Below are positions 1 to 5,730 of a stretch of DNA of 5,751 nt, piece after piece (within the stretch, counting starts at the first letter, position 1; each line of letters opens with the position of its first letter). A model generated the notes under the pieces. That model searched no databases, was not told the origin of the DNA, and worked only from the letters and a program-made list of their open reading frames with translations. Made by a program: the position numbers and the translations under genes. The stretch covers positions 385 through 6,135 of the forward strand of contig DUGS01000091.1 of the NCBI GenBank assembly GCA_013331265.1. Direction: 5' to 3'. This DNA comes from Methanosarcina sp. (lineage in GTDB: Archaea > Halobacteriota > Methanosarcinia > Methanosarcinales > Methanosarcinaceae).

Positions 1-1008
1 AGCTGCAAAAAAACCTGCAATTCCTCCTACGAAAGCCCCTCCAAGGAATGCAAGCATAAGCAGCATCGGATGGATCTTTGACGTAAGGCTGGTAAGGAAA
101 GGCCTGAGTATAAGTTCGGGGGGGCCGTAAATAACAAGGGAAGAGACCACAAAGAAAAGTGATGCGCTTTCAAACCCCTGATCAAAATAGCGTATAATAG
201 CCAGGGGCACGAGTACCATATATCCGGCAAAAAGAGGGATAACCGAGGCTATGAAGATCAGGGTCGCAAGAGCCAGTACATGGGAAAATCCAAAAGCATA
301 AAAGACAAACACTGAAGTCACACTTACTATGAGAGCGGAATAGGCATTGCCTATGAAAACCCCTTTCAGTATCAGGTCCAGGTGAGCCGCATAACGGTTT
401 ACAATGGGACGGTAATCTCCGGGTATTACGCCAACAAAAGCGCAGTAAAGCCTGTCTCCATCAGCAAGCAGAAAATAACAGAAGAGAATCGAAATTATAA
501 AATTAATGACAAAAAGCCCGATACTCCGGGCATATGAGATCAGCCCTACGTTGCCAACTGCAGGGAGCAGGGAGGTAAAAAGGTTCCAGATTACATTATT
601 TATCCTGTCAACATATGCTTCCGGAATTTCCAGTGAATGTATAAAATCCAGAATACCACTCATTACTGAAGTCTGGTGGTCAATAAACCAGGAGACCTGG
701 TTAAGGATCTCAATAATTCCGGCCCCTACAATAAACACTATAGGGACGAAAATGCAGAGGCTAGCGATCAGAGCTCCGATTTTTTTGTACTTTCCAAACC
801 TTACCCGGATAGGCCTGGCAATATAAGCAAAGACTATCCCGAGCACTATTCCATCTGCCAGGGGCAGCAGGATCAGGAAAGCAAAGAACAAAAGCACAGC
901 TAATGCAATAGCTGCTCCTATTTTCCAGCGACTGGCAATTAGTTGACTCACACCGTCCAGATATCCCGGCTGGAAAATTGGTCTATCATATTTTACATCT
1001 TTCGGCAT
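1..1008 (-). CDS. AI-2E family transporter (UPF0118/PerM-like), 3' end cut by window
   Basis: An uninterrupted reading frame of 336 codons runs from the ATG at 1008 to the window edge. I translated it in full and saw no stop. It is a polytopic membrane protein: a hydrophobic pair at about residues 30-66, another segment at 78-100, a more polar loop at 100-160 (including DFIHSLEIPEAYVDRI), then helices near 161-183, 217-239, 244-270, 283-300 and 311-336. The C-terminal half carries the family hallmarks: FIASVIPLFAGYMVLVPLA (252-270), a GPPELILRPFL block (295-305) and IHPMLLMLAFLGGAFVGGI (312-330). Family members usually have about 340-370 residues and eight TM segments, so only a short tail is missing. 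The family includes proteins proposed to export autoinducer-2 and some Na+(Li+)/H+ antiporters; the substrate here cannot be read from sequence. The first ATG was chosen because a TATA box lies just upstream and no good Shine-Dalgarno is seen. Family call is firm, substrate unknown. Confidence 0.9.
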   Translation of the reverse strand, partial: MPKDVKYDRPIFQPGYLDGVSQLIASRWKIGAAIALAVLLFFAFLILLPLADGIVLGIVFAYIARPIRVRFGKYKKIGALIASLCIFVPIVFIVGAGIIEILNQVSWFIDHQTSVMSGILDFIHSLEIPEAYVDRINNVIWNLFTSLLPAVGNVGLISYARSIGLFVINFIISILFCYFLLADGDRLYCAFVGVIPGDYRPIVNRYAAHLDLILKGVFIGNAYSALIVSVTSVFVFYAFGFSHVLALATLIFIASVIPLFAGYMVLVPLAIIRYFDQGFESASLFFVVSSLVIYGPPELILRPFLTSLTSKIHPMLLMLAFLGGAFVGGIAGFFAA

Positions 1009-1034
1009 GCTATACAACAGTTAGAATTTCTTAA

Positions 1035-1042
1035 TATATAAA
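1035..1042 (-). promoter_or_regulatory. TATA box for the AI-2E family gene
   Basis: On the minus strand this reads TTTATATA, an exact match to the usual archaeal TATA element. Its centre is about 30 bp from the ATG at 1008. With the normal 25-27 bp spacing, transcription would start only a few bases before the ATG. The bases before that ATG (GTTGTATAGC) hold no Shine-Dalgarno, which fits a leaderless or near-leaderless mRNA. A second box, minus-strand CGATATATAC near 1052-1061, would give a leader of about 20 nt and is the main alternative. Placement is inferred from spacing only. Confidence 0.5.
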
Positions 1043-1220
1043 ATGATGTGTGTATATATCGATTCAATCAGTTCAAAAACGTAATCCTGGAGTAGCGAAA
1101 TATACAAACGCTTGATAAGTAAATGCCTGTAGTAAAACTATTTAGTCATAAATGGTTGATGAAAACAGCAATTAAAGAATTAGAGTTTAGAAAGTCAGAA
1201 ACTCTCATGATGTCTCTTTT

Positions 1221-2573
1221 TTATTTGGTGCTAAAACAGATAGTAAACTCTGTACCTTGACATCTCTTTAGCCTAATTTCACCATCTAACTGGTCGACAA
1301 GGATACTGACAAGCTGTAGACCAAGAGTATCTGGATTTTCCAAATCAATTTCTTCCGGAATTCCAACTCCGTTATCTGAGACAATTAAAGTATACCTGAT
1401 ACCTTTTCCGGTAAGTTCCTCTTTGTTATTTGGCTCATTTCCTGTTTCTTCACTAAAGAGCTTAATTCGAATTTCTCCAGCTTTCCTGTCCGGAAATGCA
1501 TACTTGAGAGAATTAGAAACGAGCTCGTTAACAACTATACCTAATGGGACTGCTATATCCATGTTAAAGAATATATTTTCCCTAAGATCCGTGTTTAAGT
1601 TTATATTGTCATTTCCAAGACTGTAAGTCTGGAAAAGATTCCTTATGAGTCTATGCAAGTACAATGAAAAGTTAAGCGTGTCAGTTCCCTCACCTTCATG
1701 TAATTCCTCATGGATCAAGGCAATTGATATCACTCTATCCTGACTTTCCTTGAAGGCCTCAAGGACTTCTAAATTACTTATATGTTCTTTATTATTGAAT
1801 TTTTCAGCCTCAAGATCCAAAAGAGAGGAAATAACTTGCAGATTATTCTTAATGCGGTGATGAATTTCCTTTTTGCGGGCAGTTTCGATTTTTGTGAGGG
1901 CTTCTTCAGCTTTCTTACGCTCAATGAGCTGCATTTCAGTCTCCACCTTTGCCTTTTGTATTTCTTCACGAGTCAGGAACTCACGCCTGCGCCAGAAATG
2001 GAGCAGCCAGCTGGATGTAATGGCAATGGTACTCGCGATGAACATGTTAAGAAGCACCACAAAAGAAGTTTGTGGTGATATCCAAAAACTGGGTACAATA
2101 ACCAATGTCTCCCCGACAGTGTACACCAGAGACAGAATAAACTGGTTGGTGAACCGATTTGGGATGGCGAGACCCATGACGAAAATAGCAAGAACTATAG
2201 AGATGGTATGGGCGATGAAGTCAGCAGGCCGTGTCGCATTCAATGTGATGTGAGTGAGCGCAAAAAAGAGAGCCCAAACGAATTCAGCCCGGTCGTAAGA
2301 CCGGTAGTTCGGAAGTCTTGGAAGGCTTTTGAGGAACAGGATAGTGTATGTAACGATAACAAGTCTAAACGCTAAAAGTCCATAGAACTTAGGCGATAAC
2401 CCAAAAAAAATATAGTCGTTGACCACAAGGGCTATAAGGGGCAGGATGATCAGAACAATGAAAATCCGGGCGTGGTTGACGTCTGCACCAAAGCTGGTCT
2501 TTCTAAAGCGATCTTCCTGCTCCGCATTCAACCCGAATGTCAGCCATTTTTGGATGTCTCTGACTGCATTCAT
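1221..2573 (-). CDS. Membrane sensor histidine kinase, HisKA_2 type
   Basis: This 450-residue protein is a two-component sensor kinase expected to autophosphorylate on histidine in the cytoplasmic membrane. Residues 1-34 are polar. Six hydrophobic segments follow (about 35-56, 64-83, 97-112, 121-138, 143-163, 168-193), forming an integral-membrane sensor region that I do not assign to a named family. A charged, probably coiled-coil stretch (198-235) leads to the HisKA_2 motif EIHHRIKNNLQ (236-246), where H239 is the likely phosphoacceptor by alignment with NHRVKN-type motifs. The ATP-binding domain is complete: N box NELVSNSLKYAF (349-360), G1 box DNGVGIP (400-406), TLGLQLV (416-422) and the final strand GTEFTICF (440-447). 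There is no receiver domain and no response-regulator gene in the window, so its partner is elsewhere or unknown. The start at 2573 has a GTGAGG ribosome site seven bases upstream and overlaps the stop of a decayed PAS frame. No clear U-rich terminator follows. Kinase class is firm; the signal is unknown. Confidence 0.93.
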   Translation of the reverse strand: MNAVRDIQKWLTFGLNAEQEDRFRKTSFGADVNHARIFIVLIILPLIALVVNDYIFFGLSPKFYGLLAFRLVIVTYTILFLKSLPRLPNYRSYDRAEFVWALFFALTHITLNATRPADFIAHTISIVLAIFVMGLAIPNRFTNQFILSLVYTVGETLVIVPSFWISPQTSFVVLLNMFIASTIAITSSWLLHFWRRREFLTREEIQKAKVETEMQLIERKKAEEALTKIETARKKEIHHRIKNNLQVISSLLDLEAEKFNNKEHISNLEVLEAFKESQDRVISIALIHEELHEGEGTDTLNFSLYLHRLIRNLFQTYSLGNDNINLNTDLRENIFFNMDIAVPLGIVVNELVSNSLKYAFPDRKAGEIRIKLFSEETGNEPNNKEELTGKGIRYTLIVSDNGVGIPEEIDLENPDTLGLQLVSILVDQLDGEIRLKRCQGTEFTICFSTK

Positions 2574-2725
2574 TTATCATCCTCACAGATTTGATGCAAT
2601 AGGGAAGTGGCTCGCTGCACATTATTTCTTTGACGCCCCTGCCGGATTTCATCCTCAGCCCGTTTGCTCTCGGTGATGTCCCGAACCTCCAGATTAATAT
2701 CATACCAGGACTCTGGTGTTACTTC
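2570..2725 (-). pseudogene. 3' remnant of a PAS/PAC-domain sensor gene
   Basis: Fifty-one sense codons lie between a TGA at 2726-2728 and a TGA at 2570-2572 on the minus strand, with no ATG in frame. The translation contains DINLEVRDITESKRAEDE, which is the typical end of a PAS/PAC domain (final beta strand, then the R-D-I-T-E-x-K-x-A-E-x-E linker helix) as found in sensor kinases. It ends in HQICEDDK. The frame is +1 relative to the kinase and its TGA overlaps the kinase ATG as ATGA, the standard arrangement of translationally coupled cistrons. What is seen is a headless fragment. I infer that an upstream PAS-containing gene lost its 5' part and left this stump. An alternative is a full gene interrupted by a frameshift further upstream, but I found no convincing continuation in the other frames beyond 2725. 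Confidence 0.6.
2581..2586 (-). promoter_or_regulatory. Ribosome binding site of the histidine kinase
   Basis: The minus strand reads GTGAGG followed by seven bases (ATGATAA) and the ATG at 2573. This is a good Shine-Dalgarno at a normal distance and selects that ATG over the out-of-frame ATG at 2580, which opens only a short shadow frame. The site lies inside the last codons of the decayed PAS frame, as expected for two once-coupled genes. Confidence 0.65.
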
Positions 2726-2766
2726 TCATGTTCTTCTTCGGGTAGTGGGTGCGAGTTATTGACAAA

Positions 2767-2800
2767 CATATACACAAGGTACCCATATACACAAGGTACT
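2767..2800. repeat. 17-bp tandem direct repeat, two copies
   Basis: The unit catatacacaaggtacc (2767-2783) is followed at once by catatacacaaggtact (2784-2800), differing only at the last base. It sits about 45 bp upstream of the PAS remnant, in the presumed leader or promoter side of the kinase. The second copy may be a slippage duplication or part of a paired binding site; nothing in the sequence decides between these. Confidence 0.85.
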
Positions 2801-3080
2801 CTCTACATTTTCCCTAAATAAGGTGAATGTACTTGCTTTTTTTGAATTGATCAATAACTCACGTACACGACATTCTTCGGCACTTGATGAAAAGTTCTTA
2901 TATGTTTATATATGAAATTGTATAAAAAATATTTTTATATTCTGGCGGAAATAAATTTATTACCCATACAAATAATATAATAAATAAGTATCTGTACAAT
3001 TTTCTAATATAAACTTCAAGTCACGTTCTACAGATTTAATAAATTTAGTTAAGAGAGTTGTTGACAAAATAAGGTTAATT
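2801..3080. other. AT-rich spacer with promoter-like boxes on both strands
   Basis: No gene is supported here. The stretch is strongly AT-rich and stop-dense in all frames. It holds TTTATATA on the plus strand at 2905-2912, the overlapping minus-strand CATATATAAA at 2905-2914, and a perfect inverted repeat with 8-bp arms tataaaaa / tttttata at 2921-2939 (3-bp spacer). A minus-strand start about 25 bp left of the first box would give the kinase a leader of roughly 300 nt that includes the tandem repeat and the PAS stump. A plus-strand start near 2936 would run into the GC-rich island. Both are inferences from box position. Confidence 0.45.
2905..2914 (-). promoter_or_regulatory. Candidate TATA box upstream of the kinase
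   Basis: The minus strand reads CATATATAAA, a fair archaeal TATA-like element and the nearest well-formed one upstream of the kinase region. The long distance to the ATG at 2573 (about 330 bp) would be explained if the promoter once served the now-decayed PAS gene. The same bases on the plus strand read TTTATATA, so direction is ambiguous. Confidence 0.3.
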
Positions 3081-3111
3081 TTTCCGGCAGACTCCAAAAC
3101 TGCGTCACTTT

Positions 3112-3127
3112 TGCATTATCTAATGCA
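3112..3127. repeat. Perfect palindrome TGCATTA-TC-TAATGCA
   Basis: Seven-base arms tgcatta and taatgca flank a 2-bp centre. The spacer is too short for a stable RNA loop without opening the inner pairs, so it looks more like a dimeric protein-binding site than a terminator. It sits at the left border of the GC-rich island, just where AT-rich DNA gives way. Confidence 0.6.
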
Positions 3128-3295
3128 CGGCATTCTGAACTGCACCAGCTTCCGCAGGACGGGACACCCGGAGCATCTCTCGGGATACAGAATGGAGCAG
3201 CGAGACACGGCCTGTTGGCTTGGAGATCTGACTTTTACAACCTGCCAGCTTGGGAGCATAGCGAAAATAGGTTTTTTCCAGTGGAGATGTACCAT
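3116..3295 (-). CDS. Doubtful 59-residue ORF in a GC-rich island
   Basis: From the ATG at 3295 to the TAA at 3116-3118 there are 59 sense codons, starting 32 bp after the stop of the large PP-loop gene on the same strand. The product is basic with no recognised domain; it contains RCSILYPERCSGCPVLRKL (residues 32-50), giving three cysteines in a C-x7-CSGC pattern. The ribosome-site context (GCTAGGGCAGC before ATG) is weak. Two plus-strand frames are also open over the same DNA, as expected by chance where GC is locally about 53%, so openness is poor evidence. It could equally be a decayed gene, a dispersed repeat or part of an untranslated RNA. Confidence 0.15.
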   Translation of the reverse strand: MVHLHWKKPIFAMLPSWQVVKVRSPSQQAVSRCSILYPERCSGCPVLRKLVQFRMPCIR

Positions 3296-3300
3296 GCTGC
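3121..3300. other. GC-rich noncoding island of unknown nature
   Basis: By hand count about 96 of 180 bases are G or C (58%, 52% and 50% in successive 60-bp blocks), against a far lower value in the AT-rich spacer just to the left. It contains a strong small hairpin at 3167-3184 (CCCG-GAG, loop CAT, CTC, one bulged T, CGGG) and a run of six T at 3272-3277 on the plus strand. No tRNA, rRNA or known riboswitch pattern was recognised. It is either a gene remnant, a repeat copy or a structured RNA; I cannot choose. Confidence 0.45.
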
Positions 3301-3327
3301 CCTAGCTCTTAGTGTTCATGTTTTTAT

Positions 3328-5583
3328 TCAAACCTTCAGTTTTTCATCCAGCCCGGGAACGATTTTATCAAAGTATCTGGTTACCACACAGGATTCCATG
3401 CATTTTCCGCACCTTATACAGGCTTCACTCACATGCGGTTTTCCTTCTTTTATTGAAACTGCGCCGACAGGACAGGCTTTCTCGCAGATCCCGCAGCCTG
3501 TACAGCGGGAAAGTCTCACTAACTGTTTTGCCGTTTCCTTAAAAAGCTTCAGAGCTTTTTCTTTTGTTTCCGAACTCACAAGCAGGTTTCCATTTGAGAA
3601 AAACTTCACAGTCCCGGTTCCGGTTTTTACCAGCAGCATACCCAGTTCTTCTGCATAAACAGTCTTTCCGAGCACATTAATGAAGTCTGCGGCTTCTTTT
3701 TCCCTGATGCCTTTAACCCCTGCCTCGACGGAAAAACCTCCGGCTTTGCAGGGAGAAATTCCAGAAACGACCTCGATTTCAAAATCTTCAGCTTTTTCTT
3801 TCGCAAGGATAGAGATTCCAAGCTCGTCTGCCAGCCTGAGCATTTTCGGAGGCAGCTCTTTCCAGCGCCAGAACCCGTGCTCTACGAACTTTTCAGAAAG
3901 CCCCCGGCTTTTTGCCCACTCCAGCAGAAAAGCGTTCCACCTGGCATGCATTTCAGGGTGCAGCTCTTTTACCCTGGCATACTCGGCAGCAAGGGCAGAC
4001 GGGCAGAGCCAGCACCCAACCCTTTCAAAGCCCAGGTCATAGAGCGGGTTGTACGAAAGCCCTCTCCAGTGGATATATAACCAGACTTCAAGAGCACGCC
4101 AGTCCCGGATAGGGAAAATGTTGAGCTGTGCAGGGACAAAGGGGTTTGTTTCACTTGCTGCAATCCTTGCCCTTGAAAACGATTCGTGTTTTCGCTTGCC
4201 GTCTATCGTCAAGTAAGCAACTGCATTTGCAGACTCCTTTTCCGAAAGGGAACAGGTTCCTTTTCCTGTCTTAAGGTCCCCTGCCGAAGCCAGCTTGCAG
4301 ACCTTGCAGCACCAGCGGAAATCCTTTGCAGGAGGCCCGAACTTTTCGACCTGCTCCCAGAAAGCAGAACCCGAATTCATTTCTTCCAGCGGGATTTTCA
4401 TTTCTTTGCAGAAACTCCGGGCAAACTCCACCGTCTCGGGAAATTCTATCCCCGTGTTAAGGAAAAAAGCCTTGAACTCCCTCTTCTTGAGGGCAGCCCT
4501 TGTCAGGTCAAGCACCACAAGGCTGTCTTTTCCCCCGCTGAAAGACACATACACAGGCAGATCCCTGTACTCTTTTCTTGAAACAATTCCGCGGATGGTA
4601 TTGATGGCATTTTTCCCCAGGGTCTGCAGGTGCTTTCGGTTAGCTTCTATGCATACCTTTAAATCCGGAGTTTCGGAATGCAGGAAAGCCTCGCTACTGT
4701 CAACCTTTTTAACCCTGAGAACTTTTGCCCCGGTTTCGGAGGAAGATTCGGATTCCAATGAGGCTCTAACTTCAGATTGGGGTCTGGCCTCAGCTTGAAC
4801 TCCGGTCCCCGGTTGAGCTTCGGGTTTTGACAGGCTCTCCAGGTCTGTAAAATCCGCACCGTCAATATAAGAAATACCGTATCCGCTAAAGCTGCCCGCA
4901 GTCACAAGGACAAAATCCCCTGCTTTTATGTCACCGGCAAAAGAATCAATAAGCTCTGCCGGCACATTTTTTCCATTAAGATGCCTGTTTTTTGTTTTCT
5001 TGATCTCGACTTTTTTGCCTTCAGCGTGTTTGAGGAGAATTTTTGCTCCCTGAAGGGAAGGCTCAAAACGGTAATCCATTTCGGAAAGTTCGAAACTGAG
5101 CACTCCGAAAATAAAGCCGTCTACAATGACTTCATCAGTTTTGTCTTCTCCGGGGATTTTATTCAGGAGAACGAGCCTGTCTCCCAGGGGATCACAGCCA
5201 AATGAAGAAATCAGCTGCCCTGCAAGGACTTCACGCTCATAAGGGGAACAAAACCTTACATCGGCAGGCTGGGAAAGATGGAGTATTTCGCCTTTGCCGC
5301 CGCAGGTCCCGCACTCTTCACCTATAAGAGGAAGGTTGCATTTCCTGCACCAGAAAATGTAATCATCTTCATATTCGAAACGAGGGACAGTTTTTTTCTT
5401 TGAAAAGTCCTTTGTGTCTGAACGTTTTTCAGAGCCAGAGCTCTTTCTGGCAGAGGTTTTTTTAATGTCACGGGACCTATATTCTGACCGTTTTTCGCGA
5501 GTTTGCGGACCCTTTCTGTCCTGACTGTTTCTTTTTTGTTTTTGTGAGCTGGAAGTCTGGTATTTTTCTTTTTTCTGATGCAT
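3328..5583 (-). CDS. PP-loop (PAPS reductase-like) protein with zinc ribbon, PUA-like segment and ferredoxin
   Basis: A 751-residue multidomain protein, probably cytoplasmic. In order: a Lys/Arg/Ser-rich low-complexity tail (1-66); a zinc ribbon with C79, C82, C91 and C94; a segment at about 130-240 ending GDFVLVTAGSFSGYGISY that resembles a PUA RNA-binding domain; a variable Glu/Ser/Pro linker (241-295); an ATP pyrophosphatase domain with the PP-loop SGGKDS (349-354); cysteines C425, C426, C429 plus C524 and C527, matching the CC...CxxC [4Fe-4S] signature of APS reductases; an unassigned alpha/beta segment (600-690); and a ferredoxin with C694, C697, C700, C704 and C722, C725, C728, C732, enough for two [4Fe-4S] clusters. 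The ECG(L/I)H catalytic motif of true APS/PAPS reductases is not seen. Sulfur activation or transfer, perhaps RNA thiolation with ferredoxin-supplied electrons, is inferred; a plain PAPS reductase is less likely. The ATG at 5583 is the only usable Met before M169. It appears monocistronic. Confidence 0.93.
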   Translation of the reverse strand: MHQKKEKYQTSSSQKQKRNSQDRKGPQTREKRSEYRSRDIKKTSARKSSGSEKRSDTKDFSKKKTVPRFEYEDDYIFWCRKCNLPLIGEECGTCGGKGEILHLSQPADVRFCSPYEREVLAGQLISSFGCDPLGDRLVLLNKIPGEDKTDEVIVDGFIFGVLSFELSEMDYRFEPSLQGAKILLKHAEGKKVEIKKTKNRHLNGKNVPAELIDSFAGDIKAGDFVLVTAGSFSGYGISYIDGADFTDLESLSKPEAQPGTGVQAEARPQSEVRASLESESSSETGAKVLRVKKVDSSEAFLHSETPDLKVCIEANRKHLQTLGKNAINTIRGIVSRKEYRDLPVYVSFSGGKDSLVVLDLTRAALKKREFKAFFLNTGIEFPETVEFARSFCKEMKIPLEEMNSGSAFWEQVEKFGPPAKDFRWCCKVCKLASAGDLKTGKGTCSLSEKESANAVAYLTIDGKRKHESFSRARIAASETNPFVPAQLNIFPIRDWRALEVWLYIHWRGLSYNPLYDLGFERVGCWLCPSALAAEYARVKELHPEMHARWNAFLLEWAKSRGLSEKFVEHGFWRWKELPPKMLRLADELGISILAKEKAEDFEIEVVSGISPCKAGGFSVEAGVKGIREKEAADFINVLGKTVYAEELGMLLVKTGTGTVKFFSNGNLLVSSETKEKALKLFKETAKQLVRLSRCTGCGICEKACPVGAVSIKEGKPHVSEACIRCGKCMESCVVTRYFDKIVPGLDEKLKV

Positions 5584-5730
5584 GTAAGCCCTGACCGGTG
5601 TTTCGAAGAAATGGTTAAGTACCTTATCGTTCAGTTTTCTGCAAGGATGCGTTTATCGATATATCAATATTTTGAGAGAAACGAAGATTCGATAAAAGAA
5701 AAACTGACAATACTTTTAAAAAGGTATTAA
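5584..5730. promoter_or_regulatory. AT-rich promoter region, possibly divergent
   Basis: This spacer lies upstream of the large PP-loop gene and of a possible plus-strand gene. It holds a near-perfect palindrome ATCGATATATCAAT at 5655-5668 (one mismatched pair around an exact GATATATC), which could serve as a TATA-like element for either strand. The hexamer TTATCG occurs at 5624-5629 and 5653-5658 and inverted at 5690-5695. The minus-strand gene has only a weak ribosome site (AGGG, five bases before the ATG at 5583). Exact start sites cannot be fixed. Confidence 0.45.

Noticed and set aside
1009..1220. A transcription terminator or small RNA between the kinase and the AI-2E gene
   Set aside because: No hairpin followed by a U-run and no U-rich tract of convincing length was seen on the minus strand; only promoter-like boxes near the transporter are supported.
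2764..2895. A further minus-strand open stretch (contains AEECRVRELL) that might extend the PAS remnant upstream
   Set aside because: It has no start codon, shows no recognisable PAS motif and ends in poor-complexity codons across the tandem repeat; chance is the simpler explanation.
2921..2939. AT-only inverted repeat as a replication origin or terminator
   Set aside because: A single short AT palindrome in an AT-rich spacer, without origin-box repeats or a nearby initiator gene, is not evidence for either.
3215..3658. Plus-strand frame of 147 codons that starts in the GC-rich island and runs antisense into the PP-loop gene
   Set aside because: Most of it is antisense to the well-supported ferredoxin end of the minus-strand gene, and no domain is recognisable. 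The island part reads smoothly but openness is expected where GC is high.
4186..4798. Overlapping plus-strand frames of 131 and 167 codons
   Set aside because: They are antisense shadows of the minus-strand PP-loop gene, whose PP-loop and cysteine motifs are unmistakable.
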